From contig NZ_JAHWXY010000017.1 of assembly GCF_024281235.1 (NCBI RefSeq), positions 1 through 43,923 of the forward strand: a stretch of 43,923 nucleotides of DNA, given 5' to 3'. Position 1 is the first letter of the stretch. Every line of letters starts with the position of its first letter. The stretch is from Shinella daejeonensis. Its GTDB lineage: Bacteria; Pseudomonadota; Alphaproteobacteria; Rhizobiales; Rhizobiaceae. The notes beneath the pieces were generated by a model, which saw nothing but the letters and a program-made list of their open reading frames with translations, was not told the origin of the DNA and searched no databases. Of this stretch, positions 28,788 through 38,072 are shown one piece after another. The position numbers were made by a program, and so were the translations under genes.

Positions 28788-30602
28788 TCAGCTCCGGCCG
28801 AAGAGCCGTTCTATATCGGCAAGCTTCAGCTCGATATAGGTCGGCCTGCCGTGATTGCACTGGCCGGATCCGGGGGTCGCCTCCATCTGGCGCAGGAGGG
28901 CGTTCATCTCCTCCGGCCGCAGCCGCCGGCCCGAACGGACGGAACCGTGGCAGGCCATGGTGGCGGCCAGATAGTCGAGCCGGTTCTTCAGGCCGCTGGC
29001 CGTATCCCATTCCGCCAGTTCGTCGGCAAGCTGGCGGATCAGTCCGGCGGCGTCCATCTCGCCGAGCATGGCCGGCGTCTCGCGCACGGCGATCGCACCG
29101 GGACCGAAGCGCTCGATGCCGAGGCCAAGCCGTGAAAAATCCGCCGCATGGAGAACCAGCCGGTCGCAGTCCTCTTCCGGCAGGTCGACGATCTCCGGGA
29201 TGAGCAGTGCCTGCGCGGGCACCGGCCGCGTGTCGAGCGCCGTGCGCATCGCTTCGAAGACGAGGCGTTCATGGGCGGCGTGCTGATCGACGATCACCAG
29301 CCCGTCGTCGGTCTGGGCGACGATATAATTCGCGTGGATCTGTGCGCGCGCCGCGCCGAGCGGATGGCGCGCGGGCTCGTCATGCCCGGATGGTGTGGCT
29401 GGATCGAAAGCGGGTTCGCTGCGCGCCGAAGGCTCGGCGAAGGCCGAAAAGCCGGCCTGCCTTTCCCCGAAGCCGGCTTCGTCCGCCCGCGGTTCGAGCG
29501 GGCGATAGGGCGAGGCGGCGGCTGTCCAGGGTGCGGCCGGACGGGATGCGGCGGTATGCGGCGCCTGCGGCCGGAAGGCGCGCATCATGCCGGCTGCTCC
29601 CGTGGTGGCGGCGCGGTCGCCCTCGCGCGCCAGCGCCTCGCGGATCGCCCCGACAATCAGGCCGCGCACCAGTCCGGGATCGCGGAAGCGCACGTCCGAC
29701 TTGGCCGGATGCACGTTGACGTCGACCAGCGCCGGGTCGATGTCGATCCACAGCACCGCGACGGGATAGCGTCCCTGCGGGATCGTTTCGGCATAAGCGC
29801 CGCGCAGCGCCGACCAGACGAGCTTGTCCTGCACCGGGCGACCGTTGACGAAGGCGAACTGATGGAGACTGTTGCCGCGATTGTAGGTCGGCACCCCGGC
29901 AAAGCCGGTCAGCCGCACTTCCTCGCGCGCCGCGTCGATCTCGATGGCGTTGTCGCGAAAATCGCGGCCGAGGACCTGTGCGATGCGCGCGAGCCGGTCG
30001 CCGCCGGTCGACGGGAATTCGAGCGTCGAGCGGTCGGCGCCGGAAAGCACGAAGCGGACGGCCGGAAAGGCGAGCGCCATGCGCCGCACCACGTCGGAGA
30101 TGGCGGCGGCCTCGGCTTTCTCGCTCTTCAGGAATTTGAGCCGGGCGGGCGTGGCGAAGAACAGATCGCGCACCTCGACGGCGGTGCCGCGATTGGCGGC
30201 GGCCGGACGCGCGGGTTCGATCCTGCCGCCGGTGACGGAAATCTCTGCGCCCTCGCTTGCGCCCGCCGGGCGGCTGAGCAGCGTCAGCTTCGCCACGGAG
30301 CCGATGGAAGGCAGCGCCTCGCCGCGAAAGCCCAGCGTGCGGATATCGAGAAGGTCGTCGGCCAGCTTGGAGGTGCAATGGCGGCGGACCGCCATTTCGA
30401 GGTCCTCCGGCGTCATGCCGGAGCCGTTGTCGGTCACCCGAAGCAGGGTCTTGCCGCCGCCGGCGGTGGCGATCTCCACACGGGTCGCGCCGGCGTCGAT
30501 GGCGTTTTCGACAAGCTCCTTGACGGCGCTGGCCGGCCGCTCGATCACCTCGCCGGCGGCGATCTGGTTGATGAGGGTTTCGGAAAGATGCCTGATGGTC
30601 AT
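28788..30602 (-). CDS. mutL: DNA mismatch repair protein MutL
   Basis: MutL couples MutS mismatch recognition to strand removal. The 604-residue protein has the GHKL ATPase N-terminus (Glu29 and Asn33 in [28 protein letters not shown], and VNVHPAK at the transducer domain), a Pro/Ala-rich linker at about 330-415, and a C-terminal dimerisation domain carrying [12 protein letters not shown]. That motif is the DQHA-x2-E-x4-E metal-binding site of endonuclease MutL proteins, so this MutL probably nicks DNA itself, consistent with a species lacking MutH. The start at ATG 30602 gives the standard [20 protein letters not shown]-terminus. Confidence 0.96.
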   Translation of the reverse strand: MTIRHLSETLINQIAAGEVIERPASAVKELVENAIDAGATRVEIATAGGGKTLLRVTDNGSGMTPEDLEMAVRRHCTSKLADDLLDIRTLGFRGEALPSIGSVAKLTLLSRPAGASEGAEISVTGGRIEPARPAAANRGTAVEVRDLFFATPARLKFLKSEKAEAAAISDVVRRMALAFPAVRFVLSGADRSTLEFPSTGGDRLARIAQVLGRDFRDNAIEIDAAREEVRLTGFAGVPTYNRGNSLHQFAFVNGRPVQDKLVWSALRGAYAETIPQGRYPVAVLWIDIDPALVDVNVHPAKSDVRFRDPGLVRGLIVGAIREALAREGDRAATTGAAGMMRAFRPQAPHTAASRPAAPWTAAASPYRPLEPRADEAGFGERQAGFSAFAEPSARSEPAFDPATPSGHDEPARHPLGAARAQIHANYIVAQTDDGLVIVDQHAAHERLVFEAMRTALDTRPVPAQALLIPEIVDLPEEDCDRLVLHAADFSRLGLGIERFGPGAIAVRETPAMLGEMDAAGLIRQLADELAEWDTASGLKNRLDYLAATMACHGSVRSGRRLRPEEMNALLRQMEATPGSGQCNHGRPTYIELKLADIERLFGRS

Positions 30603-30870
30603 GGCGGCATTGTCGTGGATTCGCCGCAACGACGCCAGTGGCCGCGGCCGGTTATCCCGCACTCCCGCCGCAGGCGGCCCGATCCTTAATCGGAGTTTAA
30701 TAAAATGCTGCCAGCTTGGGACACGCTCGTATGAGCACGAGCTTGCCGGCTCCCGCCGGCGGACGTTTGCAGCGTCGCTGGTCGCTGCCATTGCCTTGCC
30801 GTCCAAGGATGTTTTCCGGCATCCATCAGCATGTCGCGCAGGTATCCTTTTCACAGGCGGGGGCGGACAG

Positions 30871-32556
30871 ATGAATGATGGGGCGTCGCAGGACGCGAAC
30901 ATCCGGCTCGATATGCTCGAGGCGGTATGCGAGACCGTCGCCACCGCCGTGGTCGTCTACGACAGGAACGATACGCTGGTCTTCGCCAGCCGCCAGTTTG
31001 CACGCCTTTTTCCTGTTTCAGCCGACATTCTCGTGCCGGGAACGCGGCTTCGCGACGTCCTGGGCGCCCTGTTCGACGGCGGTGTGCACTACGGCATCGG
31101 CGCAGATAGGCTCGACCGGCCGATGAGCCGGGAAGAATGGATCTCCACGCGGATCTCGGCCCACTGGCGGGAGTATCACGAGGCGGACGACCGGATCGGC
31201 CGCGATCGCTGGGTTCATTTCCGCAAGCGCCGCCTGCCGAACGGCTACAGCCTTTCGACCTTCACCGATATCTCGGAACAAAGGAAGCAGGACGAGCAGT
31301 CGCGGATCGACCGGGAGCGGACGGTGCTCCTCGAAGAACTTCTGGAAACCCTTCCCGCTCCCCTGATGGTGAAGGATTGCAATCTCGTCCATATCGCCGC
31401 CAACCGCGCGTTCCGGGATCTCCACGGCATGGAGACGGTCGCCGTGCTCGGCCGGACCGCCTGGGATCTGACCGACGCCGGGACGGCGGCCCGGATCGAG
31501 CAGAGCGATCGCGCCGTGCTGGAAACGGGGCGTCCCTTCAGCGCCGCCGAACATATCGTGCGGGTCGACGGGTCCGATCTCTACGCGATGATCCGCAAAT
31601 ACCGCATCGGCACGCCGGATCATCCCGTGCTCGTCACCTGTCTGGAGGATGCATCCGGCCGCACGGCGGCGGATTTCGCCGAGGGACAGAACTGTTTCGA
31701 TCCGGTCCGCGACGCCGGCCGCCGCCTCCTGCTCGAGCAGGTCGCCGCAGCGGTCTTGCAGGCGGCGGGCAAGCGGGTGCTCGTGGTGACGGCAAGCCCG
31801 CGCGTCGAGGAAATCCTGGTCGGGGCCTTCAGGGCGGAAGGCGCGGATTGCTGCGCGGTGCGCAGCGCGCGTGAATACCTTGCCTTTCTTGGTCTTGCGG
31901 CAGAATGGCGTGCTCCGGTCGACCTCGTGGTGCTGGATGGCGATCTGCCCGAGCGCGATCGTGTCGAGGAGAGCCACGGCATCCCGGTGCTGCGCGTCGC
32001 GCCCGATGGCGACGGCTCCGGTTTCCTGCGTGCCCTTGTCGCGGCGCAGGCCTGGCTGCCGGCGCAGGGCGAAAGCGCGCCCGACGCATCCTTTCCCGCG
32101 ACGCCGGATGACGACTGGTACATCACCACCGACGATGCGACCGCGCTGTTTGCCGCAGCTGGCGACATCGAGGTGCTGGTGGCCGAGGACAACCAGATCA
32201 ACCAGTTCGTCTTCTCGCAGATCCTCGAAGGGCTTGGAATTTCCCACCGCATCGCCGAAAACGGCGAGGAGGCGGTGATGCTGTGGCGCAAGCATCGGCC
32301 CCGCCTCGTGCTGATGGATATCGCCATGCCGGTGAAGAACGGCTTCGATGCTGCGCGTGAAATCCGTGAAGCGGAGCAGGCGCTCGGCATCCGCACGCCG
32401 ATCGTCGCCGTCACCGCGCAGGCGCTGAACGTCGACAGGCAGAGCTGCCTTGCCGCCGGCATGGACGATTACATCGCCAAGCCCGTCAGTCCCGACATGA
32501 TCGAGGCCGTCTACCGCCGCCATGTCGCAAGGATGGGGCAATATGCGGTCGCCTGA
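30871..32556 (+). CDS. PAS-PAS-receiver-receiver signalling protein without a kinase
   Basis: This 561-residue soluble protein appears to have two PAS-like sensor domains (about 10-125 and 145-270), a degenerate receiver (about 300-380) and an intact C-terminal receiver (about 433-555). The last has the acid pair in VLVAEDN, phosphoacceptor Asp483 in [14 protein letters not shown], and Lys537 in YIAKPV. The first receiver keeps a candidate Asp356 (VVLDGDLP), but the acidic pocket is replaced by VTAS. I find no histidine-kinase dimerisation or ATPase domain, so it must receive phosphate from elsewhere. It is divergent from mutL and 149 bases upstream of the GGDEF-EAL gene, suggesting a shared signalling job. 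Confidence 0.85.
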   Translation: MNDGASQDANIRLDMLEAVCETVATAVVVYDRNDTLVFASRQFARLFPVSADILVPGTRLRDVLGALFDGGVHYGIGADRLDRPMSREEWISTRISAHWREYHEADDRIGRDRWVHFRKRRLPNGYSLSTFTDISEQRKQDEQSRIDRERTVLLEELLETLPAPLMVKDCNLVHIAANRAFRDLHGMETVAVLGRTAWDLTDAGTAARIEQSDRAVLETGRPFSAAEHIVRVDGSDLYAMIRKYRIGTPDHPVLVTCLEDASGRTAADFAEGQNCFDPVRDAGRRLLLEQVAAAVLQAAGKRVLVVTASPRVEEILVGAFRAEGADCCAVRSAREYLAFLGLAAEWRAPVDLVVLDGDLPERDRVEESHGIPVLRVAPDGDGSGFLRALVAAQAWLPAQGESAPDASFPATPDDDWYITTDDATALFAAAGDIEVLVAEDNQINQFVFSQILEGLGISHRIAENGEEAVMLWRKHRPRLVLMDIAMPVKNGFDAAREIREAEQALGIRTPIVAVTAQALNVDRQSCLAAGMDDYIAKPVSPDMIEAVYRRHVARMGQYAVA

Positions 32557-32705
32557 CGCGATACCGACAAGCGACGGCGGGTCAACCCCCAGAATTCGGG
32601 GTGTGCGGGCGGGTTTTCCGGCAGGCGAGCGAGTGACTTTGTTAACGCTCATGCCCCATCCTGCAGCTATCCAGGGAGACACAGCGCAGATACGGAAAAA
32701 CATCG

Positions 32706-34064
32706 ATGAAATCGGCTAACCACGCCACGCAGGAAGTCTCCCATACCGATCTCCATGCCATGGCCTATACGGACCCGCTGACGGGCCTTGGCAATATGTA
32801 TCGGCTGCGCGACCGTGTGCGCCAGATCGCCCATGAAAGGGCGGAAGACCCGGCTCCCTTCACCATCGGCATCGCCAATCTCGACGGCTTCAAGCCGATC
32901 AACGATCTTTTCGGCCCGCGCGCCGGCGACGAGATCCTGTGCCAGGTCGCCCACCGCCTCAAGGCCTGCGTTCCCGACGGGGCGACCGTCACACGCCATG
33001 GCGGTGACGAATTCGCCTTCGCCCTGCCGCTGGTCTTCGAACGCAAGGGGGCGGAGAAGCTCGGCCAGATGCTGCGCGAGGTGCTCTCCGCGCCCTTCGA
33101 CCTCGGCGACCGGAACGTGCGGCTTTCCGCCTCCTTCGGCTTTGCGATCTATCCTTTCGCCGGCGAGGACTTCGCCGATCTTCTGGAAAGCGCCGATACG
33201 GCGCTTTATCGCTCCAAGCGGCGCGGACGCGGGCAGATCACGGTCTATTCCCAGGAAATCGCCGAGGAGATGAAGCGGGCGACCCATCTCGAACAGGCGC
33301 TGCGCAATGCGATCATCGCCCAGGAGGTGGATGTTCATTTCCAGCCCATCGTCGACCTGTGCGACGGCGCCGTGATCGGCTTCGAGGCGCTGGCGCGCTG
33401 GAGCGACGCCGACCTCGGCTATGTCTCGCCGGCCGTCTTCGTGCCGCTGGCCGAGGAGCGCGGCTTCATCGACACGCTCTCCGATACGCTCCTGCGGCGG
33501 GCGGCCGAGGCGGCGCTGTCCTGGCCGAAGGAACTGTTTCTCTCCTTCAATCTGTCGTCCGCCCAGCTGATGGATCCGAAGACCGCCTTCAACACGCTGG
33601 CGATCCTCAACCGGGTCGGTCTCGATCCGCGCCGGCTGGAGCTGGAGATCACCGAGACGGCGGTGATGACCGACGCCGACACGGCGCAGAAGGTCGTGGC
33701 GGAATTGCGCGCCTCGGGCGTGCGCGTCTCCCTCGACGATTTCGGCACCGGCCAGTCGAGCCTCGGGCGGCTGCGCGACTTCAGCTTCGACAAGGTGAAG
33801 ATCGACCGCGCCTTCGTTTCGCAGATCACCGATGACCGCGCGTCCGAACATATCGTCAAGGCCGTCGTGGCCATGTGCGAGGGACTCGACCTTGCCGTCG
33901 TGGCCGAGGGGATCGAGGAATATTCCCAGTCGCTGAAGCTGAAGGCGCTGGGCTGCCATATGGGGCAAGGCTATTTCTACGGTCGCCCGGCCGATGCCGC
34001 CGCCACCCTGCGCTTCCTGGCGGAGCGATCGGCCGGCACGCACAAGCAGGCGATCGCCCGCTGA
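32706..34064 (+). CDS. GGDEF-EAL cyclic-di-GMP turnover protein
   Basis: This 452-residue cytoplasmic protein carries a diguanylate cyclase domain (about 20-175, GGDEF at residues 99-103) and a c-di-GMP phosphodiesterase domain (about 190-440, EAL at 227-229). The EAL domain also has NLSSAQL, EITETAVM, DDFGTGQSS, KIDRAFV and EGIEE, which cover the known metal and catalytic residues, so both activities look possible. The usual RxxD inhibitory site ahead of GGDEF is absent. There is no N-terminal sensor or membrane segment, so control probably comes from a partner, perhaps the upstream PAS/receiver protein. A PilZ gene follows. Confidence 0.93.
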   Translation: MKSANHATQEVSHTDLHAMAYTDPLTGLGNMYRLRDRVRQIAHERAEDPAPFTIGIANLDGFKPINDLFGPRAGDEILCQVAHRLKACVPDGATVTRHGGDEFAFALPLVFERKGAEKLGQMLREVLSAPFDLGDRNVRLSASFGFAIYPFAGEDFADLLESADTALYRSKRRGRGQITVYSQEIAEEMKRATHLEQALRNAIIAQEVDVHFQPIVDLCDGAVIGFEALARWSDADLGYVSPAVFVPLAEERGFIDTLSDTLLRRAAEAALSWPKELFLSFNLSSAQLMDPKTAFNTLAILNRVGLDPRRLELEITETAVMTDADTAQKVVAELRASGVRVSLDDFGTGQSSLGRLRDFSFDKVKIDRAFVSQITDDRASEHIVKAVVAMCEGLDLAVVAEGIEEYSQSLKLKALGCHMGQGYFYGRPADAAATLRFLAERSAGTHKQAIAR

Positions 34065-34223
34065 CGCGCCGTCCGTCCCGGCTCCGGCGGGGAGCGGGCT
34101 TGCCAGTCGCTAGAATCCGAACCTTTTCCTTATCCGGCCATCAACCCGATGCCGCTAACCTGTGTCGTATCGGGACGGCCCGTTGGTTCATCGTCGGGCG
34201 GCAGCCGGAAAGGGGAAGGGGTC

Positions 34224-34562
34224 ATGCAAAGGAGCGGCGTCATGCGCAGGGAGAGGGCGGCGAGCCGGTCGAAGGTTCGCCTTTACGGGACGGTCAGGGT
34301 CATGCGGCAGTCGAGCCCGATGCGGGTCGTCGATCTGTCGCAACAGGGCATGGCGCTCGATATCGAGCGGCCGTTGCAGGTGACGCCGGGCCAGACTGTC
34401 GAGGTGGTGACCGAGGAACTGGGGACGATCGAAGGCATCGTCTGCTGGTACGTCAATGGCCGCATGGGGCTGCGTTATCGCATGACCAGCCGCGCGGCCG
34501 CCCAGGTGGTCTCCTATTTCCGTTTCTTCCACAGGGCGGCGACGCCGGTGCTGCGGGGCTGA
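34224..34562 (+). CDS. PilZ-domain protein
   Basis: This 112-residue protein is essentially one PilZ domain, a c-di-GMP receptor. The two binding motifs are visible: the Arg-rich RRERAASRSK segment (RxxxR) at the start and DLSQQG (D/NxSxxG) about 30 residues later, followed by GIVCWYVNGRMGLRY and a C-terminal helix. A very strong ribosome site (AAGGGGAAGGGG) precedes ATG 34224. It lies 160 bases after the GGDEF-EAL gene, which suggests a local c-di-GMP effector. It converges with the LysR gene, leaving a 24-base gap. Confidence 0.9.
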   Translation: MQRSGVMRRERAASRSKVRLYGTVRVMRQSSPMRVVDLSQQGMALDIERPLQVTPGQTVEVVTEELGTIEGIVCWYVNGRMGLRYRMTSRAAAQVVSYFRFFHRAATPVLRG

Positions 34563-34586
34563 GGGCCGGGATCAGCGCGCCCGGGA

Positions 34587-35513
34587 TCAAGGTGTCTGCG
34601 TTCCGCCGCGCCGGCCTTCCTCCAGCAGCCAGTCGCGCACCCGCCGGGCCTGGCTGTTGAGTTCGCGCGAGCGCGGCCAGACGACGTGGAAGGCCGATCC
34701 CGTCCGCAGGACGTGATTGCCGATGGCGACGAGCGCGCCGGAGCGCACCTGCTGCTCGATGAGATGCTGCCAGCCGAGCGCCACGCCGTCTCCCGCCAGC
34801 ACCGCCTGAATGACCAGGACATAATCGTTGATCGCCAGACGGCGCGCCTGCGGCGGGTAGCGGATGCCGGCGCTTGCGAACCATTCGGGCCAGTCGCAGG
34901 CCCGCCGCAGCGGTTCTTCCAGATGGATCAGCGGCAGCCCGAGAAGGTCGGCCGGACCTTCCGGCAGCCCCCGGCTTTCGATGAAAGCGGCGCTGGCGAC
35001 GGGGATGATGACTTCGGGAGCCAGAAGGGCGGCGTGGTCGCGCGGCCACATCGACGGGTCGCCGCCGCGCACCGCGAGCGGGATCGGCTCGTCGTCGAGA
35101 TCGATGTCGCGCACGCTCGTCTGGATGCGCAGGTCGATATCGGGCAGATCGGCGCGCAGCCGGGCCAGCCGCGGCAGCATCCACATCGAGGCGAAGGCGG
35201 TGGAGGCGGCAAGCGTGACATTCGCCGCGCGCTCCTTGCTGCGGATGTCCTCGGCCGACTTCTGGATGCGCGACAGTCCGAGGGTGACATCGGCATGGAA
35301 ACGTTCCCCCGCCTCCGTCAGCCGCACGGCCCGGTGAACGCGCTGGAAGAGCGGTGCGCCGAGCTGGCTTTCCAGATTGCGCACCGCATAGGAGACCGCC
35401 GCCTGCGTCATGCCGAGTTCTTCGGCGGCGCGGGTGAAGTTCTGATGCCGCCCGGCCGCTTCGAAAATGATGAGGCCGGAGGCGGACGGGAGCAGGCGGC
35501 GAAAGCTATCCAT
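34587..35513 (-). CDS. LysR-family transcriptional regulator (GcvA-like)
   Basis: This 308-residue regulator has an N-terminal winged helix-turn-helix (about 15-75: FTRAAEELGMTQAAVSYAVRNLESQLG, LFQRVHRAVRLTEAG) and a C-terminal periplasmic-binding-like effector domain. The start MDSFRRLLPSASGLIIFEAAGRH resembles the GcvA branch. It is divergent from the MttB-family gene with only 89 bases between the two start codons, the usual arrangement for a LysR protein controlling its neighbour and itself. The inducer is unknown; a methylated amine is a reasonable guess from the neighbour. Confidence 0.93.
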   Translation of the reverse strand: MDSFRRLLPSASGLIIFEAAGRHQNFTRAAEELGMTQAAVSYAVRNLESQLGAPLFQRVHRAVRLTEAGERFHADVTLGLSRIQKSAEDIRSKERAANVTLAASTAFASMWMLPRLARLRADLPDIDLRIQTSVRDIDLDDEPIPLAVRGGDPSMWPRDHAALLAPEVIIPVASAAFIESRGLPEGPADLLGLPLIHLEEPLRRACDWPEWFASAGIRYPPQARRLAINDYVLVIQAVLAGDGVALGWQHLIEQQVRSGALVAIGNHVLRTGSAFHVVWPRSRELNSQARRVRDWLLEEGRRGGTQTP

Positions 35514-35537
35514 AAATGGAGCTTATCGCTTCACCAA

Positions 35538-35568
35538 GTTTTTTCCAGCGTTACAAAGGGTTTTTTCC
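35538..35568. promoter_or_regulatory. Direct repeat in the LysR-mttB divergent region
   Basis: GTTTTTTCC occurs at 35538-35546 and again at 35560-35568, 22 bases apart, about two helical turns. The spacing suits two bound subunits of a regulator such as the adjacent LysR protein. It could also be chance in a T-rich promoter. Confidence 0.4.
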
Positions 35569-35602
35569 CGCCTAGCCTCGCAGCGGGATTATGGAGGAAG
35601 CG

Positions 35603-37153
35603 ATGGTCGAGGCTCTGGTGGCGGACGTGGGAACGAGGCGGGGGCGGGCGGCGCGGACCGGTCGCCGCGAGGAGGCGGCAAGGATGCCGGGCGCGCCCTA
35701 TATCATCCGCAATATCCCGACCTATGACGTCCTGTCGGAGGAGAACCTGCAAAGGATCGAGAAGACGGCCGACCGCATCCTTGCGGAGATCGGCATCGAG
35801 TTTCGCGACGACCCGGCGGTCCTCGACCACTGGAAGCGCGCCGGCGCATCGGTGGAGGGCGTCCTCGTCCGCTTCGAGCCCGGCATGCTGCGCGAGATCG
35901 CCGCGACCGCGCCGGCGGAATTCACGCAATATGCCCGCAACCCGGCAAACAATGTGCAGATCGGCGGCAAGAACGTCGTCTTCGCGCCCGCCTACGGCTC
36001 GCCCTTCGTGATGGATACCGACAACGGCCGACGCTACGGCACGCTGGAGGATTTCCGGAATTTCATCAAGCTCGCCCAATCGAGCCCATGGCTGCATCAT
36101 TCCGGCGGCACGATTTGCGAGCCGGTGGACGTTCCCGTCAACAAGCGCCATCTCGACATGGTCTACAGCCATATCCGCTATTCCGACCGTCCCTTCATGG
36201 GCTCGGTCACGGCGGAGGAACGGGCTGAGGACTCCATCGACATGGCCCGCATCCTGTTCGGTGCGGATTTCGTGGACAGGAACTGCGTCATCCTCGGCAA
36301 TGTCAACGTCAACTCGCCGCTCGTCTGGGACGGCACGATGACGACGTCGCTGCGCGCCTATGCGCGGGCCAATCAGGCGGCGGTCATCGTGCCCTTCATC
36401 CTCGGCGGCGCGATGGGGCCGGTGACCAATGCCGGGGCCATCGCGCAGGCCTATGCCGAGACGCTTGCCGGCTGTGCGCTGACGCAGCTCGAAAGGAAGG
36501 GCGCGCCGGTCATCTTCGGCAATTTCCTGTCCTCCATGTCGCTGCGCTCCGGGTCGCCGACCTTCGGGACGCCGGAGCCCGCCATCGGCTCGATGGTCGT
36601 CGGCCAGCTTGCAAGACGGCTGAACCTGCCGCTGCGCTGCGCCGGCAATTTCACCAACTCCAAGCTTCCCGACGGACAGGCGATGCAGGAGGGGCTGATG
36701 TCGATGCTGTCGGCCATCCATTGCGGCGCGAACTTCATCCTGCATTCGGCGGGGTTCCTCGATGGGCTGCTGTCCATGTCCTACGAGAAATTCGTCATGG
36801 ACGCCGATCTCTGCGGCGCGCTCCACACCTATCTCGCCGGCATTGCCGTCGATGACAATACGCTTGCCTTCGACGCCTTCGAGGAGGTCGGGCCGGGCAG
36901 CCATTTCCTCGGCTCCGCCCACACGATGCGCAATTACCAGACGGCCTTCTGGGATTCGACGCTGTCCGACAACGAGCCATTCGAAAAGTGGAGCGACGAA
37001 GGCGGCGCGACGGATATCGCCACCCGTGCCAATCGCCAATGGAAGAAGACGCTTGCCGAATACGAGCCGCCGCCGCTCGATGCGGCGATCGACGCGGCGC
37101 TGGTCGATTATGTCGAACGGCGGAAAGCCGCCATGGCCGACGCCTGGTACTGA
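35603..37153 (+). CDS. MttB-family (trimethylamine methyltransferase-like) protein
   Basis: This 516-residue TIM-barrel protein is of the MttB superfamily, whose members transfer a methyl group from quaternary or tertiary amines to a corrinoid protein. Signatures include YIIRNIPTYDVLSEENLQRIEKTADRILAEIGIEF (about 30-65), SGGTICEPVDVPVNKRHLDM, and GGAMGPVTNAGAIAQAYAE near residue 270. No in-frame amber codon is present, so it is the non-pyrrolysine type, like the glycine betaine methyltransferase MtgB. No corrinoid protein or second methyltransferase is adjacent, so the substrate is open. Start: GGAGGA lies five bases before ATG 35603; an ATG at 35591 would overlap that site. Confidence 0.9.
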   Translation: MVEALVADVGTRRGRAARTGRREEAARMPGAPYIIRNIPTYDVLSEENLQRIEKTADRILAEIGIEFRDDPAVLDHWKRAGASVEGVLVRFEPGMLREIAATAPAEFTQYARNPANNVQIGGKNVVFAPAYGSPFVMDTDNGRRYGTLEDFRNFIKLAQSSPWLHHSGGTICEPVDVPVNKRHLDMVYSHIRYSDRPFMGSVTAEERAEDSIDMARILFGADFVDRNCVILGNVNVNSPLVWDGTMTTSLRAYARANQAAVIVPFILGGAMGPVTNAGAIAQAYAETLAGCALTQLERKGAPVIFGNFLSSMSLRSGSPTFGTPEPAIGSMVVGQLARRLNLPLRCAGNFTNSKLPDGQAMQEGLMSMLSAIHCGANFILHSAGFLDGLLSMSYEKFVMDADLCGALHTYLAGIAVDDNTLAFDAFEEVGPGSHFLGSAHTMRNYQTAFWDSTLSDNEPFEKWSDEGGATDIATRANRQWKKTLAEYEPPPLDAAIDAALVDYVERRKAAMADAWY

Positions 37154-37187
37154 TCCGTCGGATGAAGGGGCGCTGGCCCCGGCAATG

Positions 37188-37217
37188 AAAAGCCCGGCGG
37201 GCAGGGATGCCGCCGGG
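37188..37217 (-). terminator. Rho-independent terminator of the PRC-barrel gene
   Basis: Perfect 8-bp stem CCCGGCGG (37193-37200) / CCGCCGGG (37210-37217) with a 9-base loop. On the minus strand it is followed by CTTTTCATT, and it lies 33 bases past the PRC-barrel stop. It may also stop mttB transcripts arriving from the other side. Confidence 0.8.
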
Positions 37218-37249
37218 TCTGGAGGTCAGTGCCGGTATCGCACCGGGAT

Positions 37250-37942
37250 TTACGGCGCCGGCTGCGGCGCTGCGCCCATTCCCGGGTCGGCCGGGGCCGC
37301 CGCAGCGTTGCGTTCGGCGACCTGCTGCGCCCGGGTCTTGAATTCAGGCGCGGCCTTCAGGCTTTCCGAGGTCTCGGTGGTCGTCAGCGTGACATCGTCG
37401 GCATCCGGAGCCTGGGTGATGGAAATGGTGTCGAAGGGAACCGCGACCCATTTCTCGCCGATGCCCAGGAAGCCGCCGACACCCACGACCGCCGCCGCGA
37501 TGCCGCCGTCCTTCTCGATGATCAGGTCGCTGATCTTGCCGATGTTTTCTTCGGCGCCATTATAGACCGTCTGGCCGATATAGGTATTGGCGCTGACCTG
37601 GCTTTCGGACTGGGCGGTGATGTATTTCTCACCCGCCGCAGCGCTGACGTCCGTATCGGTGGTCGCCGTGCCGGCCGTGGAATCCGGTGCCGCGGCATCC
37701 GGGGTCGTTGCATCCGGCGTCGTGCCGTCCGTGGCGTCGCCTGTCGTCGTGTCCGGCGCAGCGGCGTCCGGCGTGGTCGCCGTGTCGTCGGGGAGAGTGC
37801 CGGGTTCCGGCGTGGCCCCGGGTTGTTCCATGGTCTGGCCGGCGGCCGGATCGCCGCTGTCCTGCGCATAGGCAACCGGGGCGAGGGACGCGCCCAGAAG
37901 AAGTGCGCCAGCGGCAACCGAGGTGAAAAGTTTCGTAGTCAT
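37250..37942 (-). CDS. Secreted PRC-barrel domain protein
   Basis: This 230-residue exported protein has a Sec signal peptide (MTTKLFTSVAAGALLLGASL, cleavage after AYA, about residue 26). A low-complexity linker of Thr/Asp/Pro/Ala follows (about 30-100, with repeated TPDA and AAPD units), then a PRC-barrel domain (about 120-185: YIGQTVYNGAEENIGKISDL, GFLGIGEKWVAVPFD) and an Ala/Pro-rich end. PRC barrels bind partners in photosynthesis, RNA processing and stress proteins; the role of the secreted rhizobial type is not known to me. A candidate general-stress promoter lies upstream and a clear terminator downstream. Confidence 0.9.
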   Translation of the reverse strand: MTTKLFTSVAAGALLLGASLAPVAYAQDSGDPAAGQTMEQPGATPEPGTLPDDTATTPDAAAPDTTTGDATDGTTPDATTPDAAAPDSTAGTATTDTDVSAAAGEKYITAQSESQVSANTYIGQTVYNGAEENIGKISDLIIEKDGGIAAAVVGVGGFLGIGEKWVAVPFDTISITQAPDADDVTLTTTETSESLKAAPEFKTRAQQVAERNAAAAPADPGMGAAPQPAP

Positions 37943-38020
37943 CGTAACCTGCCTTTCGTCTGCGTTGGCATCAAGGCGCGCCCGGATTGGGAGTGTCCTG
38001 CGCACTGTTGATGCACGATG

Positions 38021-38045
38021 AACGGCGGGACGGGTTTTTGGTTCC
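38021..38045 (-). promoter_or_regulatory. Candidate EcfG (general stress) promoter
   Basis: On the minus strand GGAAC (38041-38045) is followed after exactly 16 bases by CGTT (38021-38024). This matches the alphaproteobacterial EcfG/RpoE2 consensus GGAAC-N16/17-CGTT. It lies about 80 bases upstream of the PRC-barrel start codon and points toward it. Confidence 0.65.
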
Positions 38046-38072
38046 GATAAAAATAAACCGGCGTGTTGTTGA

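Noticed and set aside
34149..34223. An N-terminal extension of the PilZ protein from ATG 34149
   Set aside because: No ribosome site precedes it, whereas a very strong one precedes ATG 34224, and the extension is not domain-like.
35603..37153. A pyrrolysine-containing methyltransferase
   Set aside because: No in-frame TAG occurs in the coding frame.
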